A DNA stretch of 28,885 bases from Chara braunii (GCA_003427395.1 BFEA01000643.1:721512-750396); one strand, 5' to 3'. Counted from the stretch's first letter, positions 8,941-19,251 are shown. A program made the numbers and translations. Notes: generated by a model not told the origin, from the sequence alone.

Positions 8941-10620
8941 TCATAGGTGTGTTTGGGCCGCTAAGGAAGCCAACGGTGACGTCATCCGTGTATAGAGCGT
9001 ACCTGTTTGACTCCGTGAAAAGTTCGTAACACTCTTCACTCGGGGCGTGAGGTAATCAAGTTTGGACGTGAGAAGTGAAATGCAGTAGGTGCGTATGATC
9101 AACAATGGGAAATGAGGTTTACTGGAGCACGTCACGCAAAAGAAGACGATTGGATCGGCATCCAGCCTTTATCAACTGTTTCTTGCTTCATGATGGCCAA
9201 GGCGAGATGGTTCGAAGAAAGTGGGAGGGGTGTTCTCTTATTTAGGTGACGTCACTTGTTTGGGGTGTGTTTTGTACGTTGGCGATCACGTCACATCTGG
9301 TGGGCGTCACAGTCAGAGTAAGTTGCCCCACTATCGGAAGAAGAATGGGTCATCACCATGGTCCTCTCCCGCACAAGCAGGGTGGAAGAGGGCTCCGCGC
9401 GTGCACTTCATGTGGTGTATACGTAATCAGCGGGGTGGAGAGTTAGAAGAACGGTGTGTTATGGTGGATCAGCAAGGTTGGTACTACTACAAGAAAGATG
9501 AGGGTTGTTTTCAACATCGACGACTAAACCTACCGTCGTCGGTGTATTTAGCGCCACCGCTCCCACATAGTGTCATTTTCTTTCCATCTAGATGGTAAAC
9601 TGTTTTATCCTCTCACTCAATCTGCGGTACTGACCTCACTATTATTAGAAGGTTGTTGTCTTCTAACGAGCGAAGTCTGAAAATAAAATACCGAGTTAAG
9701 TACTTTCGTGATGCATGGGTGGTTGTCGTTGTTGACCACAATAGAGCCTCTTGCACAGACAAGGGGAACTCTAATTAGGTGTGATGTAACTAACTCGGTG
9801 TAGAGGAGTGGCCAGACTAGCGATCAACGACTTGTTAATGAGTCCAACTCCACCGCAAAGGGCTTTGAATGGTCTGGGAGAAGAGGCATAATCATTAATG
9901 AATAAGTACGTGTTCGCAGAGTTACCAAAGATGTTTACTCATAATCTCGGGTACGAACTTTTCAAGAAACGCGCGAATGGCACTTTTGTTTTTCCCCCTC
10001 TTTTACAGATGACGCTATTTGTAAGNGGGGGTTGCTTGTTAATTACCTTTCCAGTTGACTGTGCATTGGCTTGCTGTAGTCTGGGTTATGTAATGCCACT
10101 GTCTTTCCTTGTTGCCTAAGTGTGCTCTTCCACAACCAACTGAGGTCTAACGAGAACTTACGAGGGATGTGTTGTGGCCTGTCAAGAATGGACTTCACGA
10201 AAACCTAATTTTGTGACCATATGTCGTTATCGTGAACTCAAAAGGTCCTTTGCATGGCGACCCCTCACGATTGTTATTCTTTAGCTTTCCAAGAAAAACC
10301 AATGATTGTTGGATTGCCCCTTAACGTTTGATTACTGTCACTACTACCCACAAGTCTCTGCTACACAGTGGACATCGCTAAATGAGTAGTTGCTAGTAGC
10401 AAAGCGGAGAAAATAGTGATGCGGGGCTAAGAAGAGAGGCAGGCCGAGTTTCGATTGTGTGGTTTTTCCTGGTCATCTGTGCAATTCAATTAAACTGTAT
10501 GTACTAGCTCATCTGAGAAGGACAAGTGTCCCAGAAAGCCTAATTTACTGGTTTGAGGAGGCTGTAACTCTAGTGAAAGGTAAGCATGTGATCATTCAAA
10601 TTTAGGACAGCACGAGCTCT
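8941..10620. other. No gene firmly recognised
   Basis: Mixed-composition sequence. The longest plus-strand ORF (9221-9598, 125 codons) has a Trp/Tyr/Lys-containing C-terminal half but no motif I recognise, and an overlapping ORF in another frame, so I do not call it a gene. There are no tRNA or rRNA signatures. Confidence 0.4.
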
Positions 10621-10629
10621 CAAGCACCC

Positions 10630-10812
10630 GTACAATCGTATGCACGTGCAATCGTAAGAACCTATAGATACTCGCGCGATCATGTGCGCTCACGGTTGTA
10701 CGAGTCTGCGGGTATGGTGACTGTATGAGCAGACGACCGTACAGATATACATGCTCTCGCGATAGTAAGAGTCAACAAGTGAGATGATTGTACGAGTGTG
10801 TGCAACTGTACT
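10630..10812. repeat. Degenerate array of CAATCGTA / GATTGTACGAG-like motifs
   Basis: Variants of an 8-12-bp motif (CAATCGTATG, CAATCGTAAG, GGTTGTACGAG, GACTGTATGAG, GACCGTACAG, GATAGTAAGAG, GATTGTACGAG, CAACTGTAC) recur at about 10633, 10649, 10693, 10719, 10734, 10760, 10785 and 10803. Spacings alternate around 16 and 26 bp, giving a higher-order period of about 41-44 bp. It looks like an old minisatellite. Confidence 0.55.
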
Positions 10813-11821
10813 GCCCTGTGAGTGCGCAAATGATCTGGGACACAATCACTAACTGATGATGTGAGCCTACAAATCTCTACCTAAACCTACGGGTGCATGG
10901 TCAGTTGACTTTTGTTATCAGTCACACCGACTCGCACGCGCAACTCTAAGTAACTAAAATGCTTCTCTTGAGAACTGAGACTGAGTAATTAACCTTAGAG
11001 GCAGAAAACGACAAATGAAGAAAGTACTATATTTAATTGTTAAAATTTTTATTTCACGGGGATTAATGTTGGTGATAACTAATGCTTCAAACGATAGCTG
11101 AAAGCTGGTTAATCAAACAGAAGTGATGGCACATTGTGACTTTGTGAACAGAGCCTATAGTCAAGAGGCAACTTCAAGCATACCTCGACATTTCCCTCTG
11201 ATACTGTAGAGCCTCGGTGGGGACGTTTTATACTAGGTGTTAGGGATTCGTCATATAATCGGAAGTGGATCGTGAATACATGCCATTGATCAAAATAAGC
11301 TTCATGACTTTCTTAAGTCTGTAGCTTTTGCAGAAGTACCTTGTTTGTTCAAAGAAAAATTCACCCTTGATTCTTCTCTGTCTACTCTGTAAGCGAGCCC
11401 AAACTTCTAGAGACAAAATTATAGGAGCAATCATTAAGCATTTCGGCGGAGGCGAAACCCTCTTTCATATGATTAGTAGCATTTAGAGTCCAGGTCGGGT
11501 GCTCGAATATCGAGAAGAACTGTGCCTAAATTGCGACATTGAGTGAGAGTACGGTGATCCTTCCTACTGTGTCAGTTCGCAGTTGCTATTCAGTGGTCTG
11601 TAAATTCAGCAACTTTCATTCCTTTGGGGTTATCGTAAGACATTCAATCAGTGCTCAACCAACTTTCAATCAAGGCTCTGCCATTCGGGTTGCTCAAATG
11701 CTTCTGTCAGAAAGGCTCAACGTCTAATCATCTCCATTTGGCACGGAGATCGATATCAGTTACACAACAATCATATCAAAAGACAAAATGTTAGTTGTAA
11801 CATCCATATGAGTGCAGTTTA
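10813..11821. other. No gene recognised
   Basis: AT-leaning sequence with only short ORFs in all frames (60-64 codons) that show no motif. I see nothing I can name. Confidence 0.5.
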
Positions 11822-12469
11822 GTCATCCCCCATCAGTGAATCAGTCGTCACCAGTCCCAACAGGGTAGCTCTCAGAGACTCAATTCGGTATCAATATGTT
11901 AGTGTCACTGGCTTCAGGCAAGGGGACCTGTCAATCTATGTTGTTCTTACCAGATTTGCAGGCGGTACCATTTATGACATAAGACTCTATGTAAAAAAAG
12001 GTAAGGAGGCCCATGAGTACTTTGACTCAGTCTGGATCTCACCAGATGCATATCTTGAGAGGAAAGAGAAAGACTTTGACAGAAGTGGTACCAAACTGAT
12101 CTGTAGCTTTGGGCCAAAACTCTATATAGACTACCTCAGGCCTCCAGTACCTTCAACTCTCACAGGCAGCTCTTGCTGGGGTGAAATGGTTGACATGTCC
12201 AAGAGATATATCTCGCCTGCAGTGATTGACTACGAGGCAGTAACTAAGTCATCCGGTTCCAACATCTCAAGCAGGGATTTTTTCTCAATCATATCTTCCT
12301 ACCCTATGAGAAAAATTTTGTGCTATGGTTGACTTTCGTATCATGGGACATGGATGAAAATGCTCAGAACTACCAGGCTTCAACTGACTCTACATTGAGA
12401 GACCACAACCTCAGAGGGTACGAAAACTTGGTCGAAAGCACAGGAGACATGCAACAAATGAGAGATTGA
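11822..12469 (+). pseudogene. ORF with module copy 'a' (IYDIRLYVKK), immediately 5' of the LTR
   Basis: Open without an obvious ATG from 11822, with a 1-nt frameshift in a T run near 12285, then open to TGA at 12467-12469. The product is about 215 residues. Its centre carries IYDIRLYVKK (Ile codon at 11970), preceded by a beta-rich stretch (SIYVVLTRF) and followed by an acidic/basic helix and a PPVP...CW segment. The same layout recurs three times in 13345-14606, so it belongs to one module family. The stop codon coincides with the first bases of the LTR, as if the LTR start supplies it. I do not recognise the family. It could be a 3' accessory ORF of a first element sharing this LTR, or an array copy cut by the insertion. 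Confidence 0.55.
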
Positions 12470-12955
12470 GTGTGAGATTCAGAGAGATGAGTGAGGACTC
12501 TTGACTAGTCCTGGCTATGCTTTCTTCATGTGTAGTCTCTGAGATTATTTTGAGTTCTCATTCTTCTATTGCTTATCTTGTCATTGCTCGAGTATGTCAG
12601 TCTTGCTTCGTTTGCATTGACTCTGCTTGATGATTGCATTCTCTTATGATCCTGTCACAGTTCTTAAAATTAGTAAATCGGCAAAATTGATACATGCATG
12701 ACATATCAAAATTCTATGATTATTATTTGCATGATTCTATGTTTTTCCGAATCAAAATAAAAGATTCCTAAGACCGGGGACCGACGAAGATCGCAATTGA
12801 AGGGTCCGCTCAAATTCGAACGCACACAACATAAAGGAATTTGCTTTATTAAAGTTTATTTAATTTCATTTATTGCAAAATTCATTGAACATCCTGCGTG
12901 ACAGCTTGTTGGCTTTCTGGTCACCCGAAGAGGCCGGACTGGAAAAAGTGCGACA
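12467..12955 (+). repeat. Ty3/gypsy-type LTR (TG...CA), 489 bp
   Basis: The boundaries come from comparison with the inverted copy at 27474-27976. Homology starts at TGAGTGTGAG and ends at GTGCGACA, giving the expected TG...CA ends and similar lengths (489 and 503 bp). A poly-A signal AATAAA lies at 12756-12761. Four bases after the LTR comes a primer-binding site, which confirms a 5' LTR function. The sequence just upstream (AAATGAGAGA) is mildly purine-rich. Confidence 0.8.
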
Positions 12956-12959
12956 AAAA

Positions 12960-12978
12960 TGGTGCCGTTGTCGAGGAT
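12960..12978 (+). promoter_or_regulatory. Primer-binding site complementary to tRNA-Asp 3' end
   Basis: TGGTGCCGTTGTCGAGGAT begins with TGG, complementary to tRNA CCA. It matches the complement of the plant nuclear tRNA-Asp 3' end at 16 of 19 positions, and all three differences are transitions. The acceptor-stem part is identical. Several plant gypsy lineages (Athila, Tat) are known to use a tRNA-Asp PBS. The position, 4 bp after the LTR end, is canonical. Confidence 0.75.
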
Positions 12979-13344
12979 ATGAAAATTTTTCGTGTCCGGA
13001 ACGAGCCTGGGTCAGTAACAACTTTGAACTTTGATTAGGACTTGAGAACTGTTGACAATATCATGATCTACAGACTGACTCTATTATTTTTATTAAGACA
13101 TCGTTCTCTTGGAAATTCTCAGTTGCTAACTGGGTCTATCTCTTCATGTGTGAGGTGCTACACTGGACCGAAGGTGAAGACTGACATTACTTATTGGAGA
13201 GGATCAGGTTGATTACAGGTATGCCTTATGAGCCCTAGATGTCCTTGAAGAACTGAAAAAGAAGATAACGAGTCAGGGGTTAAGAGATTCCATCAAGAAT
13301 GATAACTATCGATTCACTGAAAGAGTTATCATAATTTACTATTA

Positions 13345-14606
13345 AAGTGGTATTCCCCTATCATTATGAGCACTGTTGGGTTTACCACTCTGGCAGTTCG
13401 ACCATCCGTATAGTGCTGACCCACTTCTTGGAGGAAGATATCTATGGTATTCGTCCCTACGTCAAGAAAGGAGGCTGCAACTATGGTGAAACCTTTAACT
13501 GACTATGAGAAATTGTTGTTCAATCTATCTACGATGGAAAGGCAAATCTAACATGGCGAAAGAAGAGAGAGGGATGGGGGTTAATGCCTGTAACCTATGA
13601 GACAATTTCAATTCCTCCTATTTCTGAGAGCTACTGTAACGAAAGTAATTGGTTGTCAATAATTAATATGGTACTGAGGTGGAAGACATTAGAAAACTAT
13701 CATGAGAGCAAAAGAAACTTCAGCAGAGGAAATCAGACAGAGAAGGCTGAAATTTGGCAAAGGCTCAGGTCCAAGCAAGGAAAAAGTCGAGTGTCTCATG
13801 AAATCATTGAACACTTTTAGTGAGAAAGAAGTGTTCCCATACAAGATTGTCAAGTATGATATGGTTGAGAGTGGATGAGAGCAGAAACGATTCTATGTCC
13901 TGATATTTCACTTTACAGGCCTGGACATATACGATGTAAGAATTTATGTTCCTAAAAAAAGAAGTGTTGATGCTGTGTATGGGAGATGCTGGAGAATTGT
14001 TGAGGAAGTTGTATTGAAAGAGAAAGAGAGACTTGAGAGGGAAAATAAGTGCTTCATTGGATCTACTCGGTTTGCGTTCTTTGAGGTATTTCCAGCTCCT
14101 CCTTTGCCTGATATTCTGTCAAGGAATAACTGGTCAGTTATGATAGATTTTGTATGAAAGGTGAAGAGGGTTCAAGAAGAATACTCTCAACAGCAAGGAT
14201 AAATGCTGTGAGAGGCAAACTTTATGAAGTAATTGAGTCCAATAGTCCCTTTGTAATCTTGAGGTACGAGACTTGTGTAAGAGGGCGAATAATATTTCGC
14301 ATTCCAGTAGTCAAATTTCTGAATGCTAGGCAGCTTGGACGTAAGGATTTACGCTCCGGTATGCACAGAGAACGAAGTTGATTATTTGGAATCCGGGTTG
14401 GGAACTTATATCAGTCTTATAAGAACAAAAGAGTGGCTGAAAAAATTACAGAGGAAAGTAACTTGGGGAGAAGAAATAAGGCAATTTGAGAGACTCCCTA
14501 ATTTTTTAACTACTGATGAGTTTGACGACAGGAGAGACTGGTCGCCTCTTCTGGAAGCCATCGTCATAGTAGGTAATGCAAAAGAGAGTGACTCTACAGT
14601 GATGAT
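13345..14606 (+). pseudogene. Upstream ORF of the gypsy element: tandem modules b, c, d
   Basis: Three degenerate copies of one module follow each other. Each has a core like IYDVRIYV: b IYGIRPYVKK (Ile codon at 13440), c IYDVRIYVPKK (13927), d LDVRIYAP (14335). Copies b and c also share VFPY some 30 residues upstream (13351 and 13831), a beta-rich stretch just before the core, and a proline-containing segment ending in Trp 60-70 residues later (PPIS...NW, PPLP...NW, LPNF...DW). Unit length is about 160 codons for b to c and 135 for c to d. Stops (for example TGA inside c and at 14155-14157) and frameshifts break all copies. Function is unknown. It sits between PBS and gag, where some elements carry an extra structural ORF. 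Confidence 0.6.
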
Positions 14607-14642
14607 AAAGTCACTACTTTTTTTTTTTCTTTTTTTTTTCCT

Positions 14643-14960
14643 ACCAACGGTGGCAAACAGATGTACTTTCGTAATGATAAAATGGGACATGCGAAGTCGC
14701 CTTCACACTCCATATTACATCAATTCAAGATTTGAAAATTTCCACCCGGGGCCACTAGCTAGCTCGGACAAGATCACTCCGACCGCGAACCAATCCATAA
14801 ACCCAAGCCCGCTGTCTCTCTGCTGCTGTCTCTCTGCCTCCGATTACCGTACAACCATTTGTCGTCAAATACAACCACCCCGGGGATCTATGTTCACCAA
14901 CGGAGGCAAACAGATGCACTATCGTGATGATAAAATGGGAAATGCGAAGTAGCCTTCACA
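14643..14960 (+). repeat. 65-bp direct repeat pair, 253 bp apart
   Basis: 14643-14708 and 14896-14960 share ACCAACGG, GGCAAACAGATG, GATAAAATGGGA, ATGCGAAGT and CCTTCACA in the same order with scattered substitutions. The first copy follows a poly-T run at the boundary of the inserted block. They could be termini of a small LTR-like or TRIM element (internal part about 190 bp), but no PBS is visible. Confidence 0.75.
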
Positions 14961-15128
14961 ATAAACAAGGCCGGGACGATCGGCGGTAGAAAGGACCTCC
15001 CCTTGTCACCATACACCAGCTATACGTCACCATGTGTTCTAATCACGTACTCAGTCAGGAGGGCGCGGCGGATACATACAACCTCGCGGCAATGAGGGGA
15101 AAACCCACCAGCCTGCCCCCCTTCCTAC

Positions 15129-15854
15129 TTGACGACCAACAATCTGAAGGAGTGCAATCACGTAACAGTCTCTATTGAGGCAGGAAACGAGCCGACGACC
15201 AGCTTATACCCAAGGGCTTTCTTCTCCCCATCATGGACTATCCTTAACTCGTTGCTTCGGCCTCTGCCGTCTTCGCCCCACACTCTCGGGCGAATGAAGG
15301 GAAACACTCGCGCGGTAGTGTTCCACAAGAGACACGACGAAGAAAGTACAGATAGCACTGCCTTTGCCACGCCTCAATTTCTCCGCGAATCTAAAGAGTT
15401 AATTAATTCACAGCCGCCCCCAACCAGAAAACCTCCCCTGTTGGAAGAGTCCCTCGCTAGGTGCGCAGGACAGATTTTCCAAGCATCAAATCAACATGTG
15501 ACCCGACGAAGCAAGCGTTGCCATTCTACACAGCAAGAACGACTGCCATCTCGAGCGACATCCCTAAGATGCAGATGGAAACTGACGCTTTCAAAGAAAG
15601 AGATGACGAGAGAAGATGACCGAATTTGCCACACGCATCTCTGCACGGAAAAGCGTGCTCTCGTACATACTCGCTGTAATGAGAAGCCTGAAGTGCGGAG
15701 GAGAACCATGCGGAGGAGAGAAAACCACTCAAAGGCAAGGAGTTCTGGGAAGGCTTGTTCATGGCAGAACTCCTGCCAGTACGCAAAAAAAACTAAATGT
15801 AATCCCCAGAGACTTCCCAAAAAACCACAGAAAACAGAGAAAGAGAAGAACTAG
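15129..15854 (+). CDS. Unrecognised 241-codon ORF, low support
   Basis: An ATG-to-stop frame of unusual length for this AT/GC-mixed block. The product is Arg/Ser/Thr/Cys-rich and strongly basic in its C-terminal half, with no domain, signal or membrane segment. Minus-strand frames across the same bases are also open (15491-15820), which suggests compositional bias rather than selection. It sits between the direct repeats and the (CT)n tract. I would treat it as a chance ORF unless a homologue is found. Confidence 0.18.
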   Translation: MTTNNLKECNHVTVSIEAGNEPTTSLYPRAFFSPSWTILNSLLRPLPSSPHTLGRMKGNTRAVVFHKRHDEESTDSTAFATPQFLRESKELINSQPPPTRKPPLLEESLARCAGQIFQASNQHVTRRSKRCHSTQQERLPSRATSLRCRWKLTLSKKEMTREDDRICHTHLCTEKRALVHTRCNEKPEVRRRTMRRRENHSKARSSGKACSWQNSCQYAKKTKCNPQRLPKKPQKTEKEKN

Positions 15855-15972
15855 CTTCCACAAAGAATAATGAGGCATATAATTCAACTGAAACGAGAAG
15901 ACCACCTCGCATATGGGGGGGGGGGAAATGGTCAATTAGGGGTTATGCTCTGCGTCAACGAGGCTAAACCCT

Positions 15973-15976
<4 letters not shown>

Positions 15977-16035
<59 letters not shown>

Positions 16036-16062
16036 NNNNNNNNNNNNNNNNNNNNNNNNNNN

Positions 16063-16147
<85 letters not shown>
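15977..16147. repeat. (CT)n microsatellite with assembly gap
   Basis: An uninterrupted CT dinucleotide tract of about 170 bp, including a 27-base N run at 16036-16062, so its true length is unknown. ORFs through it are Leu-Ser or Arg-Glu repeats with no meaning. Confidence 0.98.
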
Positions 16148-16151
<4 letters not shown>

Positions 16152-16220
16152 CTCCGGTCTTCTTACGCCCCTCTTCCGCCATGTGTTCCACCCCCTTCCC
16201 AGGGTGTGTGTTTCCACTTC

Positions 16221-17329
16221 CTAGCCCTTAACCGACTTTTGAATCTCGTCATAAAGAACAAGCACGAGCGCCCCACCCGCGCCACGAATGACATTCGACC
16301 ACGCTCCCTTGAAGAAAGCCTTCGGCCCCTCGTTGCTCATGATCTTTCTCCAGCAGTCGAGCGTACCGGAGTACATTTGCTCGCACTGCATCATAAGCCG
16401 TCGGCGAACAGTATCAAACGGATAAGACACTATGCCGGCACCAGCTGTGACAGTCTGGGCGATAGCCCACTTCTGCCACACTGGCGCGTTCTTTGGATCC
16501 GTCAGGAAAACGCTCTTTGTCGTGTCGAAGCCTCCAAAAAACGCCGCGCGGTACACAATGATACCCTGCACCGACACACCGAATCCTTGGTACAGTCCCT
16601 TGAAACCATCACTCTTGTAAATGGTGGAGATGCAATTCCCCAGGCCCGTGAATTGGCGCTCCGCGCCTTTTCAAACATCTGCCGCAAGGCGCGTACGAGC
16701 GAAGTCAAGAGGATAGACAAAGAGCAATGAAGTGGCGCCGACCGCTCTACCTGACGCCAAATTTCCAGCGAAAAACTTCCAGAACTCCTTCTTGGGGTCA
16801 TACGGGCAGAAAATCTGCTTGTAGCCTTGTAGGTGTCCTTGAATGCGAAGTTGAGCGCCTGAGTGGGGAAATACCTAATGATGTCCGCAAGATTACCACG
16901 CCAGAACAACATAACACTTTGCTCGTTCGCCACCCTCGAGAAGCAATTAATGATCCCAGTGCACTTCTTATCGGCAGCAAGCTACTTGTTGCTGTTCTGC
17001 GTCTGCAGCAGTAGCTTCACACGCTCGATAGGCGCCACGACAGTCTTCGAAATTCCACCAGATACACCACCAGCTAACAAGTCGACAAGGAAGGACTGGG
17101 CTAGAGTCAGGTCTTTGCCTTTCCCTTCTTTGGGTGCAGCAATGAACGACACCATAGCTGGCACGTTCAGGGGTTGAGGCAGAGGGGTCCTCATGGCGGT
17201 AGCCGCAACGAAGCCCAGATACGGCGCCGCCGGCTCATCACTTCCCCCGAGCAGGTAGACATCCCTCCCGCTTGGGGAGAACGCGGGCGTGCCCGCCGCC
17301 ATCGAGCAGGCTGCCAACTTAGAGAACAT
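16221..17329 (-). pseudogene. Mitochondrial ADP/ATP carrier (adenine nucleotide translocase), disrupted
   Basis: An intronless minus-strand copy reads from ATG at 17327-17329 to TAG at 16221-16223. The N-terminal extension of about 80 residues is followed by three mitochondrial-carrier repeats with their Px[DE]xx[RK] signatures: PIERVK, PLDFAR and PFDTVR. ADP/ATP carriers exchange ADP for ATP across the inner mitochondrial membrane, and the family signature RRRMMM appears here as RRRLMM. Three lesions break it: TAG at 16982-16984, an 8-nt tandem duplication shifting frame at 16818-16833, and TGA at 16671-16673. No poly-A remnant is seen at the 3' side; a (CT)n tract begins 74 bp beyond. Both the lack of introns and the lesions suit a processed or captured copy, but intronless ancestry cannot be excluded. 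Confidence 0.93.
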
Positions 17330-17498
17330 GGCGTCACCTTTCCTCCGTCGGGCAAGCGCAGCGCCAACACCGCAGGTTGTACCGTGGCTGGGGGGCTCCC
17401 TGCCCCGACTTTTAAATACTTTTGAACACCAGTTGGAGATCCCTGACTATATTCATTATGAGATCTCCCTCTCCTAACACTGTTCATGATGGTCGATA

Positions 17499-18110
17499 AT
17501 GCCTGGTACAGTTGAGCAGCTAACATTTGGGGTTGTATTGGAAGGTAGAGTTGTTAAGGCAGAAGGGACTCTTCGGATCTCAGATAGAAGGCTCTCTACT
17601 TTGGATGAACTTGAGTTTCTGCAACCTTTTTTTGATCGGATGGGAGACTCTGCTCTAAGAGTCGTCACTAACGAGACTGAGATCAGCTATTTATTGAAGG
17701 TGGTGAGAGTGGGGATCACTGAGAGAGTGTCATACCAGTCCTCTGGAGAACGAGTCTCTCTTGGCAAGAGAATCAACAACGATCCCTAAGCTATGCAATT
17801 TGACTATGAGATTATAAATCTGACACGATACTTTATGATCAGGAGTACTATGAAAGGGTATAACAGAAGATTGAGTCGGGATGATGAAAGAGAACTGATT
17901 GAAGATTATATTGAAAGACTGAGAAGAATTGAGTTGCCTTTTATCACCACCCTGTCTATTATTTCCTACACTCTCTACGTACAAAACTTCCAAGGGGTAG
18001 AGTAAACAAGAGAGGAGAGAAACGAACTTGTATCCTTTGCGAGAAAAGTAAGAGATAAGAAGGAAGAGGTTAAAAGGGACATAAAGAGGGGTAAGTGAGT
18101 ATCAAGGAAA
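17499..18110 (+). pseudogene. Probable 3' part of the gypsy upstream ORF
   Basis: Two consecutive frames, 17499-17789 and 17793-18005, then a third open stretch to a stop near 18099, read as charged, helical protein ending in a Lys/Arg/Glu-rich coiled segment (FARKVRDKKEEVKRD). The first part may be the end of a module like those at 13345-14606, judged by position and composition; the sequence match is weak. It stops about 15-25 bp before the gag start, so it is the ORF immediately upstream of gag. No catalytic motif is visible. Confidence 0.45.
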
Positions 18111-18123
18111 GTTTATGGTCAAA

Positions 18124-19251
18124 ATGGCAGGACGAGGGAGACCTAGTTCTTCCGCAGGGACTCATGAGGAAACCCTAGTTGGTGTTATACGAGAGCTGGT
18201 TGAGAGGGTTGACACAACAAAATGAGGTTCAGATATTGCAAGAGCAAAAAAAACAGATGAGAGGATTTCATGCTTCGAAGAGCCCCAGGTAAATGATTTC
18301 TTGAATGAATATGAATTATTCGGGCTTAGTTATGGTTGGACATACAAACAACTACTTAAGCACCTTTTATCCTACTGTGACACTGACTCAAGGTTGGCTG
18401 TTCAAGAGTTGATGGAGTGGGTTACAACATGGGAAAAAATCAAAGAAAGGATGAAAAGATAATTTGAGAAAGATTCTGTTCCAACCACTACGAAGGATCT
18501 TCTTAACATCAGAAAAGTTAAGTATGACACCTTCAATGTCTTCCTTCAAACTTTCATCAGAACAGCCAGGAGAATCCCATATTTGGATGAGGCTCAAATA
18601 TGTCATATCTTTCTGACTAATTTTACAGATAATGAGAGACAGATTTTTCTCAATCAAACTCGATACTACCTTCTCAGATGAGATGAAATGGTTGCAATAG
18701 TCAGAAGTCTACCTACGATCTCACACAAGAAGTGGTCACTGGATCAGATCAGTACATTGGCTAAGGACTGGGTGACCGAGAATGGTATGAGCAGAGGGAA
18801 CAATTTGAGTGCTAAAAATCTTATTCAAAGAGTTATGGTCAATTACATATCTACTAAACACGTTGCTGGTGAAAAAGAAAAGAAGAAAGCTGGAAGCAAA
18901 AATGAAGATGATGATGATGATGATGATGGCTATGGTAAAAGAGGAGATTCCTCCAGGCCAAGAAATAATAGAGGGAATGGTGAAAAAAAGAACGGAGAGA
19001 GAAGAAAGTATGATGAACGTCCAATGAAAAGTTTTGTTTGTTATTATTGTGGTGAGGGAGGTCATACTACCACCTACTGTAAACCTCCGGAGGAGGATGT
19101 GAAGAGTGATGTGGAAAAGAAGGATGCAATGGATCATGTCTGTGACAGTTCATGGAACAAACTGGATCCAAGACATCCTGGAGGTATAAGACTTCTTGCC
19201 ATTAAACATAAAGAGAAGATGAAAAAAACAAAAAAAAAAAGGTCAATATGA
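18124..19251 (+). pseudogene. Gag polyprotein with CCHC zinc knuckle
   Basis: A single frame of about 375 codons from ATG 18124 (MAGRGRPSSS, a typical Arg/Gly-rich gypsy Gag start) to 19251. The capsid-like part (residues ~60-230) is helical. A poly-Asp stretch encoded by GAT repeats follows (18905-18930). The nucleocapsid knuckle CYYC-x4-H-x4-C lies at 19039-19080 and binds the RNA genome. Three in-frame stops lie at 18223-18225 (TGA), 18460-18462 (TAA) and 18679-18681 (TGA), each explicable by one C-to-T change, and no frameshift has accumulated here. The C-terminus is Lys-rich. Confidence 0.88.

Larger units (their letters stand above)
14607..17430. other. Inserted GC-richer block carrying an ADP/ATP carrier pseudogene
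   Basis: The AT-rich, Glu/Arg-coding character of the upstream ORF stops in a poly-T tract (about 14617-14640), and element-like coding resumes near 17499. Between them lie a 65-bp direct repeat pair, GC-richer sequence, a (CT)n microsatellite and a broken carrier gene on the minus strand. The simplest reading is host DNA inserted into, or rearranged with, the retrotransposon. I found no terminal repeats or target duplication to name the mechanism, and a misassembly at the N-filled microsatellite is possible. Confidence 0.55.

Noticed and set aside
8978-9254. Two TGACGTCA palindromes (near 8978 and 9247) as paired regulatory sites
   Set aside because: Eight-base palindromes occur by chance, and no gene or promoter structure is tied to them.
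15870-16730. 286-codon plus-strand ORF through the CT tract
   Set aside because: It is a translation of (CT)n, an N run and the antisense of the carrier pseudogene.
16221-17329. Reassigned stop codons explaining TAG and TGA in the carrier gene
   Set aside because: An 8-nt frameshifting duplication also breaks the gene, and the LINE frame uses neither codon in over 1,300 codons, so a pseudogene is simpler.
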